A DNA stretch of 33,687 nt, taken from contig CAMDRP010000023.1 of assembly GCA_945906965.1 (NCBI GenBank), positions 1 to 33,687 of the forward strand. Reading direction: 5' to 3'. The notes below the pieces were generated by a model. That model saw only the letters and a list, made by a program, of their open reading frames with translations, did no database searches and had not been told where the DNA came from. Made by a program: the position numbers and the translations under genes. Position 1 is the stretch's first letter; each line of letters begins with the position of its first letter. This DNA is from Opitutus sp. GAS368. GTDB lineage: Bacteria > Verrucomicrobiota > Verrucomicrobiia > Opitutales > Opitutaceae. This document shows, in pieces, positions 8,039 to 16,196 of this stretch.

Positions 8039-9280
8039 TTAAGCGGGAAACAGTTCATGGTGCACAGCGATGATCGAGACGGCGATATGATCGGCGTCCT
8101 CCATCGTGTAGAGCCAGCCGAGCGGAATGGCGACGAAACACCGCGTGAGTTGCTCGGTGCGCGGGAAATCTTCGGCGCGGTAACCGGGCGCGGGCCAGGG
8201 TTCGAGTCCACGAAACGGTGACGCACCAGGCGAATGCGCGCGGCCGTTTTTAACGTAATCGCGGTGATACTGCGGATACGTCCCGGTGCGTTGGCCGCAG
8301 TTCACGTTGCGCGCGTCGAGCTTTGCACGGAACGCCGTGGCCTGAGCAGCATCGGCCAAAAACAAATACAGCTCGAAGCCAAAATCGCCCGCCGGATCCG
8401 GACTGCGCCGCAACGTGAGCCCGCGCAGACTCACGACGCGCGGCGTGATCCGCTCGTGCAGCGCCCGACAATGCGCGCGCAGAGTCTCGAGCTTACGCAA
8501 CTGCGCGAGGGCCACCGCCGCGGTAAGTTCCGACATCCGAAATTGTCCGCCTGCAAACGCTTCGCCGGTCGCGGGGCGAATCGCCGTGTGGTAAGGCCGG
8601 TAGTTGCCCAGATCGTGAAAGCGTACGGCGCGTTCGTAGAGCCAGCCGTCGCGCGTAACGACCATGCCGCCTTCGCCCGAAGTCATGGTTTTATTCGCCT
8701 GAAAGCTGAAGGTCGCGATATCGCTCCACGTGCCGACTTTGCGGCCACGATAGCTTGAGCCGATCGACTGCGCGCAATCTTCGATCACAAACAACCCGCG
8801 ACGATGCGCTTCGAGTTGGATGCGTTCCATGTCGGCGGGCACGCCTTGATAGTGAATTACCAGCACCGCCCGCGTGCGCGGCGTCGTCAGGCGCGCAATT
8901 TCCGCAGAGTCGAGGTTGAGCGTGTCATCAATCTCCGCCAACACCGGACGCGCGCCCACGCGCACAATCGCCGTGAAGCACGCGATCCAACTCCACGCCG
9001 TCACAATCACCTCATCGCCCGGCCCGATGCCCGCCGCCGCCATCGCGACTTCCAAAGCGCCCGTGCCGCTGCTCACCGCCAACGCGTAGTCGGTACCAAT
9101 GGTTTCGCGAAATTCTTTTTCGAGGCGCGCCGTCATCGCGGGCGGCACCGCGGGATCGAGCCCCGCGTAGCGAAACAACGCCTTGCTCCGCAGGACCTCG
9201 AGGACGAGCGCCTCTTCTTCTGCTCCGATGGCGGCGAGGCCAAGACCGGGCACAGGGCGGGGACGAGGTTCAGCGTTCAT
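8039..9280 (-). CDS. DegT/DnrJ/EryC1/StrS-family PLP-dependent aminotransferase
   Basis: This 413-residue cytoplasmic protein belongs to the fold-type I PLP enzymes that usually aminate keto-sugars. Visible landmarks: SSGTGALEVAM (phosphate-binding loop, 70-80), WSWIACFTAIVRVGARPVLAEID (about 96-118), the PLP-ring aspartate in VIEDCAQSIGSSYRGRKVGT (D168), and the Schiff-base lysine in FSFQANKTMTSGEGGMVV (K197). The C-terminal half carries RMSELTAAVALAQLRKLE, typical of the family. It lies 18 bp after the cysteine-hydrolase gene and 7 bp before the PSCyt gene. No sugar-nucleotide biosynthesis genes accompany it, which is unusual: most StrS-type enzymes sit in such clusters, so its substrate here may be a monosaccharide or other small ketone or aldehyde (inference). 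Confidence 0.9.
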   Translation of the reverse strand: MNAEPRPRPVPGLGLAAIGAEEEALVLEVLRSKALFRYAGLDPAVPPAMTARLEKEFRETIGTDYALAVSSGTGALEVAMAAAGIGPGDEVIVTAWSWIACFTAIVRVGARPVLAEIDDTLNLDSAEIARLTTPRTRAVLVIHYQGVPADMERIQLEAHRRGLFVIEDCAQSIGSSYRGRKVGTWSDIATFSFQANKTMTSGEGGMVVTRDGWLYERAVRFHDLGNYRPYHTAIRPATGEAFAGGQFRMSELTAAVALAQLRKLETLRAHCRALHERITPRVVSLRGLTLRRSPDPAGDFGFELYLFLADAAQATAFRAKLDARNVNCGQRTGTYPQYHRDYVKNGRAHSPGASPFRGLEPWPAPGYRAEDFPRTEQLTRCFVAIPLGWLYTMEDADHIAVSIIAVHHELFPA

Positions 9281-9298
9281 CTTGGTTTCAAATCGGAT

Positions 9299-10111
9299 TC
9301 AACGCGACGCTACGAGCGCGCCGATGAAATTATCGGCTTCAAACACAAAACCAAATTCGAGCGCGACGCGCCACAAGGCCTGTTGCTTCTCGCGTTCGTC
9401 GCGCGCCGTCTCGCAATTTTCCACGGCTGTGACCGCTTCACGAATGGTCGAACACATCACGCCATAACGCTTCATATCCACCATGCCGCCGGGTGACATG
9501 AGCAGGCACCAGTTGATCGCGAAGCCCACGTACACGAGGTGATTCACGCTATGCGCACGGCACAAGGCCGCCAGTTGCGGACCGTTCTCCGCGATGCCTT
9601 CCTCGCCCAGCGGCCGCGCGGCCGGCGCAAAATCGAGCTGCGCGAAACCAGCCTCAACGTCGGGTCGATTGTGCGGGCCGACAAAAACGTTTTCCGCGCG
9701 AAACGCCTCCAATCGTTCGTAAGCCGGATCTTTCGGGATCGGTGTCAGCGCGGTCGTCGGTCCCGCCAAACGTGCCGCCCGCTGATATCCCGGCAGGTGC
9801 GAATAATAATCCCGCCCGCCGACCACATGAAACACGGGCAATGACGACGCGCGCACCGCCGCCAACAGCGGCGGGAACACCTCGGCCAAGATTTTCAAGG
9901 CGCGCGGATGGTATTCGACGGCGCGACGCCAGCCCGGCCATTGCGCCATCGTGCCCGCTTCCCAAGCGTGCATTACGACGAGAGCGGTGTGTTGCGATGC
10001 GATTTCAACCTCACAGCTTTGCCAACCGCCAAAGTTTTCCGCGGGCACTTCGCGTCCGTAATCGGCGTCGAATTGCTGGTAGGTATGGGCGCGTAGGCGA
10101 ATGGGTTTCAT
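9299..10111 (-). CDS. Cysteine hydrolase / isochorismatase-like protein with atypical active site
   Basis: From ATG 10111 the protein has 270 residues. The start overlaps the symporter stop as ATGA, which fixes it and implies translational coupling. The Rossmann-like pattern of the isochorismatase-like hydrolases is visible: first strand TALVVMHAWEAG (42-53), VFHVVGGRDYYSHLPG (93-108), then HLVYVGFAINWCLLMSPGGMVDMKRYG (191-217) with nucleophile C202 in place of the usual ATNxCV. The catalytic aspartate that normally follows the first strand (hhDhQ) is absent; the position reads VMHAW, with H48. The enzyme may therefore use a different triad or act on another amide or ester. Large insertions between strands (about 105-185) exceed the family norm. 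The neighbours suggest a role in processing an imported compound. Confidence 0.75.
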   Translation of the reverse strand: MKPIRLRAHTYQQFDADYGREVPAENFGGWQSCEVEIASQHTALVVMHAWEAGTMAQWPGWRRAVEYHPRALKILAEVFPPLLAAVRASSLPVFHVVGGRDYYSHLPGYQRAARLAGPTTALTPIPKDPAYERLEAFRAENVFVGPHNRPDVEAGFAQLDFAPAARPLGEEGIAENGPQLAALCRAHSVNHLVYVGFAINWCLLMSPGGMVDMKRYGVMCSTIREAVTAVENCETARDEREKQQALWRVALEFGFVFEADNFIGALVASR

Positions 10112-11868
10112 CGGCGCGGGCGTGAGATTACCCACAAAATTCCAGCGATAATAAACAACAAAAATCCGGCGATAGCATTGATCATCGGCGGCGCCAACGG
10201 CGACGACGGCAAAAGCGCACAGACGCACAAGACCACGGCCAACAACGCACAGACACCGGCTAGCATTTGGAAGTCGCGCAGGCCACCGCTCGGCGCGGCG
10301 GCATCGGCCGGCACGGGGGTACGCAGGTCGACGTCGAGCTTCTGCGCTTCGGCGCTACGAGGATCATCGGAGCGGTAATAAAACGCCGAGATCACAAACA
10401 CCAACACCGCGGCCGACGAGGCGCTCAGCATGTTGCGTTCGTAAGCATGTCCCGGCCACAGGTCCAAGGCCATGCAACCAAACGCCGCGATAAACGCCGC
10501 CGAACACGAAGCCATGCCCGACCACCAAGGCGTTTTTCGATAAATCATTCCCAATAACACCGGCATCATAAAACCCGGACCGGTCATAGAGTAATATTTG
10601 AGCCCAAAATCAAAAGCTCCACCCGTCCGTGCGATGAACATCGCCGCGACGATGCCGAGTACGCCGATCACGAGCATCGTGAGTTGCGCGACGTGCATCT
10701 GATGTTTATCCGTCGGCACCGTCAGACCGAGGCGACGGCGCAGCGGTACGTAAATGTCGCGCGTCGTCGTAGCCGCGAGCCAGTTGAACCCGTCACTCGC
10801 TTGCCCAAGCGTTGCAGAGAGAATCGCGGCCACCACAAACCCGATCATACCGTGCGGCAGCAACAGCATCGCGAGACTCACAAACGCCGTTTCCTCGGGC
10901 GCCTTCACTCCCGGCCACATGGCGGCGAGATCGGGGAAAATCACGCGCGCACCCATCACCGGGACGATCCACAACAACGGCCCCACGACGGAAAGCCCCG
11001 CGCAAAGGAGCGCCATTTTACGTGCTCCTTTTTCATCGGGCACGCTCTGGTAACGCTGCACCTGCCACCAAGCGACGTTGTAGCCAAGGAGCACGTTGAT
11101 CGCGTAGCTAAACAAAAACCACGGCTGCGCCGCCTGCCCTTGCACGGTGAGCATCTCCGCCGGCACATCTTGAACCATCTTGGCCAAACCTGCGCCGATC
11201 CCTTCGCCACCGCCGAGGTAGCGAAAGGTCACTGGAAAAATCAGCACCGAGGTCACTAGAATGATCACGCCTTGCACCGCGTCGCTCAACACCGCGGCCC
11301 AAAGTCCGCCGATCACCGTGTACAAAATCATCACGACTCCGACGGTGAGCATCGTGAGTTCGAGTCCGCTGAATTCAAACCCGAGGACCAAATGCGCTTC
11401 CTTGGAAAACCCCAGTGCCGTGGCGACGAAGATACAGAGCACATAAAGTCCCTGCCCGATGCCGATGATCTGAGGCACGATCGCCGTCACGGTGTAAAAA
11501 TACGTCGTCGACGGTGAAAAGCGTCGCGTCAGAAATTCCAGCGGCGAGTTGATTCGCGCCCGCCGCCAGCGGCCGGCGAAATACCAAGCGCCGATAAGAT
11601 AAGCCCACGCGGCCGACGTAAATATCACGGCCGCCCCGATCCCATTTTTATAAGTAAAACCAGCCGCCGCAACGAACATGAAGGCCGAGAAACCCGAAAC
11701 CCAGTTGGAAACACCCGCGAGAAACCACGGGATTTTTCCTCCACCTTTGAAGTAATCGTCCGTGTTTTGATTTTTACGCGCCGAGTACCAACCGACAAAA
11801 ATCACGATCCCAAAATAGAGTGCGATGAGCGCGTAGTCGTAGGCGTTGACGATATTGAGATGAAGCAT
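10108..11868 (-). CDS. Sodium:solute symporter family (SSS/SGLT-type) transporter
   Basis: This 586-residue inner-membrane protein shows about 13 hydrophobic segments and the SSS hallmarks: YFGIVIFVGWYSARKNQNTDDYFKGGGKIPWFLAGVSNWVSGFSAFMFVAAAGFTY (18-73), AWYFAGRWRRARINSPLEFLTRRF, and VMILYTVIGGLWAAVLSDAVQGVIIL. Members import sugars, sialic acid, amino acids or carboxylates using the Na+ gradient. Position between the heparinase-like genes and a hydrolase suggests import of the lyase products (inference). It starts 12 bp after the upstream heparinase-family stop and overlaps the next gene by 4 bp. The last two helices (about 520-580) follow a hydrophilic linker rich in Asp, Pro and Ala. Confidence 0.92.
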   Translation of the reverse strand: MLHLNIVNAYDYALIALYFGIVIFVGWYSARKNQNTDDYFKGGGKIPWFLAGVSNWVSGFSAFMFVAAAGFTYKNGIGAAVIFTSAAWAYLIGAWYFAGRWRRARINSPLEFLTRRFSPSTTYFYTVTAIVPQIIGIGQGLYVLCIFVATALGFSKEAHLVLGFEFSGLELTMLTVGVVMILYTVIGGLWAAVLSDAVQGVIILVTSVLIFPVTFRYLGGGEGIGAGLAKMVQDVPAEMLTVQGQAAQPWFLFSYAINVLLGYNVAWWQVQRYQSVPDEKGARKMALLCAGLSVVGPLLWIVPVMGARVIFPDLAAMWPGVKAPEETAFVSLAMLLLPHGMIGFVVAAILSATLGQASDGFNWLAATTTRDIYVPLRRRLGLTVPTDKHQMHVAQLTMLVIGVLGIVAAMFIARTGGAFDFGLKYYSMTGPGFMMPVLLGMIYRKTPWWSGMASCSAAFIAAFGCMALDLWPGHAYERNMLSASSAAVLVFVISAFYYRSDDPRSAEAQKLDVDLRTPVPADAAAPSGGLRDFQMLAGVCALLAVVLCVCALLPSSPLAPPMINAIAGFLLFIIAGILWVISRPRR

Positions 11869-11880
11869 CGCGTTGAAATT

Positions 11881-13962
11881 TTAGAGAGTGAGCACGGGCA
11901 CGTCAGTCGTAGTGACGAGCGTTACTTTGATCGAACGGCCTAAGTGCGTTCCGCTCACCCGCCAACCCTTTGATGTGCGTTCGGTCACGAGAGCGCCCGG
12001 CGATGAACCCGTCGGAGCGGCAGCGCTGACGGTGATAAATTCATGGTCGAGCGCGGCTGCACTTTCGACTTCGCCGAAGGGATGTACGCCCTCGGCCTCG
12101 GGCAACTCCAAGTTACCCGCGCGCACCGAGAGGTTGCCCACCCCGCTGACGGTCGCAGTGAGTCGGGCACCCGGCCGCTGCGTCGTAAACGAACGATCAT
12201 TCGCTACGACTCGACCTTGATCGTCGTCATTGAACGCTTGGAACCGCGCCTGCACGGGCAGCGGTGCTCCGGCGAGCTTCACGCGGTCGAGCACGAGCAG
12301 CACATCGGGTTTTAGGAAAACGAGCGTGCGCACAACGCGACGCACCTGCGGCAACACGAGTTGATAAGCCTCGGTCGCGTCGCTGGTGACGCTCATCCAG
12401 TTCGGACCGGTACGAAAATCGCGGACGTGCGCCCACGCCCAAGATGCGTTCGTGCCTTCGTGGCCGTCGTGATATTGATGACCCTTGCCGCCGATCAGCA
12501 GCGCGGAGTGAGCTTCGGTTTGCCGGAGCAACCAACGCGGATGATTCGGAATGTACGCCGCCTTGAACGGATCGTGAAAGAGGCGTTCGCCGTAGGCTTT
12601 AAAAAGGACGCTGTTGCGGTCCGCGTGTTCGTGATTGGCCGGACCGCCGCTGCGAAACGCCACCACACTGTCTGCGACCGCCCAGCCCGTGCGCGAAATC
12701 ACCAGGCCGTTGGTCAGATTTACGTCCAATAATTCCGGCCCCGGCGCAGCGAGCGCGGCATCGGGCCGGAACCACACGGCGGCCGGCCACAATTCCAAAC
12801 TCCCGATCGTGCGCGCCACCTGATCCGACAACGGATCCGCGTGCACCCGACCGATCCACGAAGCGATAGACGTGTCGATCGCGGTTCCCGAATCGCCGAA
12901 ATTCACCAAGCCCTTGGCCGGATCGATTTCGCCCTTCGGCACCGCGGTGTATTCCTTTTTCTCCTTTGGATTCACGTAAACCGCGCCCGCCGTGGGCATC
13001 GCGAGACTGAGCGCATAACGCACGGTGCCGCGGTAATTGATCAGGCTGCGCTGATCGATCCCCAGTCGGCGGTATTGCGCCTCGGCGAACAAAATCAGGT
13101 GCAACGTCGTGTAACCCCAATAGCCCGCGCCTTCATCGAAACTGCCGTCGCTGCCGTACATCGTCGCAAAGGACTGCGCGCTCTGTTGCGCCAATTCGAG
13201 CCAACGCGCCGCATCGGGGTGACGGCCTTGCAGACAAATCGCCGCGAGGCCGAGCGCGCACGTGGGGATGATTTTGAGATTCGTGGCGTTGAGAATCAGC
13301 GGCCAACGCGAGAGATCCATTTTCCCTGGGAATTTTTCCGCCGGGTCCATCGACCAGCCGCGCACGCGATCCGGGTACTTCATACCGTAGAGAGAGAGAA
13401 AACACGCAGGGGCACCTTTAGTCGCGATCTGTTCTTCCATCGCGGCGCGCTCAGCGGCACTCAATTCCGCGCCCAGCCAGTCGAGGGCGAGGCAAAACGC
13501 GATGGTCGTCTCCGGCGCACGTTGCAAGCCTATGACCTGCGTGCCGCCCTCGAGAAAATAATCCCACGCCGCGTACGCGCCCAGCCGTTGAATCGCCAAG
13601 CGCGCGAGGGCGAGTTCGCGTTTTTCACCCGTGAGCGCATAGACCAACGCGGCGTGCTCGAGAATGCCGCGCGCCTTGGCTTGATCCATGATGTGATCGG
13701 TAAGCTTGATCTCATCGCGCAAAAACAATTCTTCGGCGGCGAGATCACGGCCAAAAAGCTTGGCGCGCAACGTCGCGAAACGCGGCAGTTCCAGATTCGC
13801 ACGGATGCGCGGTATATCCGCGTGGTCAAAAAATAAACCGCTCATCAATGCGGGCGCCGCCGCTGGGACCGGCGTTGCCGCCACGGTGGAATTCGCCCGA
13901 TTAAGCGCGCAGACACCGGCGAGTGCGGTGGCGGTTTTAAGAAAAGAACGACGCGTGGACAT
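11881..13962 (-). CDS. Heparinase II/III-family protein 1 (Tat-exported polysaccharide-lyase-like)
   Basis: This 693-residue protein has a twin-arginine signal (STRRSFLKTATALAGVCAL, 2-20). The N-terminal two-thirds form the expected alpha-toroid region (GLFFDHADIPRIRAN at 42-56; NATNLKIIPT at 225-234; MYGSDGSFDEGAGYWGYTTL at 268-287). The C-terminal beta-sandwich carries the family signature PANHEHADRNSVLFKAYGERLFHDPF (441-466) and LLRQTEAHSALLIGGKGHQYHDG. Asn/His/Tyr residues at such places are catalytic in characterised heparinase II, III and alginate lyases; candidates here are N228, Y281/Y284 and H444/H446. The members cleave uronic-acid polymers by beta-elimination, but the substrate is not predictable. 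It is a close paralog of the next protein upstream, with a 13-bp gap between the genes. Confidence 0.88.
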   Translation of the reverse strand: MSTRRSFLKTATALAGVCALNRANSTVAATPVPAAAPALMSGLFFDHADIPRIRANLELPRFATLRAKLFGRDLAAEELFLRDEIKLTDHIMDQAKARGILEHAALVYALTGEKRELALARLAIQRLGAYAAWDYFLEGGTQVIGLQRAPETTIAFCLALDWLGAELSAAERAAMEEQIATKGAPACFLSLYGMKYPDRVRGWSMDPAEKFPGKMDLSRWPLILNATNLKIIPTCALGLAAICLQGRHPDAARWLELAQQSAQSFATMYGSDGSFDEGAGYWGYTTLHLILFAEAQYRRLGIDQRSLINYRGTVRYALSLAMPTAGAVYVNPKEKKEYTAVPKGEIDPAKGLVNFGDSGTAIDTSIASWIGRVHADPLSDQVARTIGSLELWPAAVWFRPDAALAAPGPELLDVNLTNGLVISRTGWAVADSVVAFRSGGPANHEHADRNSVLFKAYGERLFHDPFKAAYIPNHPRWLLRQTEAHSALLIGGKGHQYHDGHEGTNASWAWAHVRDFRTGPNWMSVTSDATEAYQLVLPQVRRVVRTLVFLKPDVLLVLDRVKLAGAPLPVQARFQAFNDDDQGRVVANDRSFTTQRPGARLTATVSGVGNLSVRAGNLELPEAEGVHPFGEVESAAALDHEFITVSAAAPTGSSPGALVTERTSKGWRVSGTHLGRSIKVTLVTTTDVPVLTL

Positions 13963-13975
13963 GGTGATTTAGATA

Positions 13976-16078
13976 TTAAACCGTGATCACCGGTGCGCCG
14001 ACGCTGGCGACGGTGAGAGTGATTTGCATTTTTTGGCCCGCATGAGTGCCGCTCACGCGCCAGAAGCCGGCGGTGCGTTCAATCGCAAGCGCACCGTGCT
14101 CGGAGCCGGTCGGTCGCGCGGAACACACGGTGAGGATTTCATGATCCAGCGCAGGCGCGTCCGCGATCTCCGCAAACGGATAAATGCCGTCTTTCTCTTC
14201 GAGTTTAAGTCGATCAACCTGTACGACGCGGCCGGTAGCCGGCGCGATGCGGGCGAGCAGCGACGCGTGAGGACGCTCGATGCGGAAAGTGTCTCCGGTG
14301 GCGGAGACCTTGGCGGCGTAATCTTCGTGATTAACCTGAAAACGCACCTGCACAGTGGCGGGATTTTTTGTCAGCACGACGCGGTCGAGGAACACGACGA
14401 TGTCGGGCTTGAGAAACACCAACGTGCGTTGTACGCGGGCGACGTCGGGGTTCACGAGTTGATAGGCGTCGGTCGCGTCACTGGTGACACTCATCCAACC
14501 AGCGCCGGTGCGGTAATCGGACACGGTGGCGACGGCCCACGAAGCGTTAGTGCCCTCGCTGCCGTCGTGATATTGATGACCCTGGCCGTTGATGAGCACG
14601 GCGGTATGCGCCTCAGTCTGGCGAAGCAGCCAACGCGGATTGGTGGTCACGTAGGCGGCGCGGAACGGATCGTGCAAGAGGCGTTCGCCGTAGGCTTTGA
14701 AAATGACGCTGTTGCGGTCGGCGTGTTCGTGGTTGCCGGGGCCGCCGCTGCGCAACGCGAGCACGTTATCCTGCGCCTGCCAGCCCGTGCGCGAGACGAC
14801 GATGTCGTTGGCCATGCGATGATCGAGCAACGCCGCCTCGGGCGCCGCCGCTTTCGCCGCCGGATCGTACCAGACGAGGCCGAATAGCGACTTCGCTTCA
14901 CCGATGTCGCGCGCGACGAACTGCGCGACCGCGTCGCCCTGCGTACGAGCGATCCACGCCGCGACGGAGACATCGACCGCGCCGTTGGCGTCGCCGTGAT
15001 TCACGATGTCAAACGCCGGTTTCACCATCGGCATCGTGTAGCCTTTGACGTGGGTGAAGTCCGTGACTTTGCGGTGATCGTCGATCGTGGGCATTGTCAT
15101 CATCAGCGCGTAGCGCACCGAGCCCGGGTAGTTGATCAACTGCCGGTCATCGATGCCCTGCGTGCGCCACAACACCTCGGCAAACAGCGCCATGTAGAGC
15201 GTCGTGTAGCCCCAATAACTCACACCCTCATCGTAGCAGCCGTCGCTACCGTACATCGTAGAAAAAGCCTTCGCGCTCGAGCGGGCGAGTTCGAGCCAAC
15301 CCTCGGCTTCGGGCCGACGACCGCGGAAATAACACGCCGCGATCCCCAGCGAAGCCGTGGGAATTATTTTGAGGTTAGTGGCGTTGAGGATGATCGGCCA
15401 CCGCTTCAGGTTGATGTGGCGAAATTCATCAACTTGGCTGCGCGGATTCCAGCCCCAGCCTTGGACGCGGTCGGGATACTTCATCCCGTAAACCGCGGCG
15501 CGACACGCGGGCACGCCTTTCTTCAGGACGGCTTGCTCGACCGCCTCGCGTTCAAGGGCGCTCACGTCGTCGCCGAGCCAATCGAGCGCCATGAGTAAAG
15601 CTACGGTGCCTTCCGTGGCGCGCTGCATCCCGAGAATGTACCGGCCGCCCTCGGTAAAACTGTCCCATTCCGGATAATCTACCATGCGCTTCATCGCGAG
15701 TTTCGCGAGCGCGAGCTGAGCAGGATCGCGATTCACGACATAAATAAACGCAGCGCGCTCGAGAATCCGCTGCGCGCGCAACAAGTCGATCACGTGGTTA
15801 TTCAGCCGAATTTTGTTTTCGAGAAAATCCGTGTCAGCTGCCACATCGGCCTGCAGCTGCGTTTGCCAAAACTCCGCGAAACGGGGATCGCCGGCGTTGG
15901 CGCGGATCCGCGGTAAATCCGCCGCATCAAACAGCAACCCGCGACCGGCGTCCCCCACGGCTTCTTTGGCGGTGCGGCCCACTGGCGACTCGGCGCCGGC
16001 AGCATTCAGCCGTACCAGCGGCAACGCGGCGGCGAACAAGGTGGTCGATTGCAGAAAAGCGCGGCGCGAGGTAGGCAT
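13976..16078 (-). CDS. Heparinase II/III-family protein 2 (Tat-exported, paralog of the adjacent gene)
   Basis: I choose ATG 16078 (MPTSRRAFLQSTT), 700 residues, because the next in-frame upstream start is a TTG at 16099 and the Tat motif follows directly. It shares its whole length with the preceding entry: GLLFDAADLPRIRAN, NATNLKIIPT (232-241), MYGSDGCYDEGVSYWGYTTLY (275-295), GNHEHADRNSVIFKAYGERLLHDPF (448-472), and the same C-terminal beta region. By eye roughly half the residues are identical, so this is an old tandem duplication, with the two copies probably specialised for different linkages or ends. It is the second gene of the ROK-led run, 119 bp after the kinase stop; a hairpin lies in that gap. 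Confidence 0.88.
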   Translation of the reverse strand: MPTSRRAFLQSTTLFAAALPLVRLNAAGAESPVGRTAKEAVGDAGRGLLFDAADLPRIRANAGDPRFAEFWQTQLQADVAADTDFLENKIRLNNHVIDLLRAQRILERAAFIYVVNRDPAQLALAKLAMKRMVDYPEWDSFTEGGRYILGMQRATEGTVALLMALDWLGDDVSALEREAVEQAVLKKGVPACRAAVYGMKYPDRVQGWGWNPRSQVDEFRHINLKRWPIILNATNLKIIPTASLGIAACYFRGRRPEAEGWLELARSSAKAFSTMYGSDGCYDEGVSYWGYTTLYMALFAEVLWRTQGIDDRQLINYPGSVRYALMMTMPTIDDHRKVTDFTHVKGYTMPMVKPAFDIVNHGDANGAVDVSVAAWIARTQGDAVAQFVARDIGEAKSLFGLVWYDPAAKAAAPEAALLDHRMANDIVVSRTGWQAQDNVLALRSGGPGNHEHADRNSVIFKAYGERLLHDPFRAAYVTTNPRWLLRQTEAHTAVLINGQGHQYHDGSEGTNASWAVATVSDYRTGAGWMSVTSDATDAYQLVNPDVARVQRTLVFLKPDIVVFLDRVVLTKNPATVQVRFQVNHEDYAAKVSATGDTFRIERPHASLLARIAPATGRVVQVDRLKLEEKDGIYPFAEIADAPALDHEILTVCSARPTGSEHGALAIERTAGFWRVSGTHAGQKMQITLTVASVGAPVITV

Positions 16079-16111
16079 GGGGTGGTGCTCTGAAACCAAC
16101 GCGCAACCAGC

Positions 16112-16130
16112 TGCTCGTCGATCACGAGCA
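16112..16130. promoter_or_regulatory. Inverted repeat upstream of the heparinase-family pair
   Basis: A perfect inverted repeat TGCTCGT-CGATC-ACGAGCA with 7-bp arms and a 5-nt spacer lies 34 bp upstream of the chosen start of heparinase-family protein 2, in the only sizeable gap of the eight-gene run. It could be an operator (dyad symmetry of the right size) or an mRNA hairpin tuning expression after the kinase gene. No T-run follows on the minus strand, so a terminator is unlikely. Confidence 0.45.
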
Positions 16131-16196
16131 ACCTAAGTCAGGCCGCAGCGCTGTCATGGCCAAAAACACAGCGACCCCGGAATTTTTACGGAATAA

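Noticed and set aside
8032-8226. Upstream extension of the PSCyt/PSD1 frame by 65 codons
   Set aside because: It overlaps the aminotransferase coding region and would bury the signal peptide; the ATG at 8031 gives a normal exported protein.
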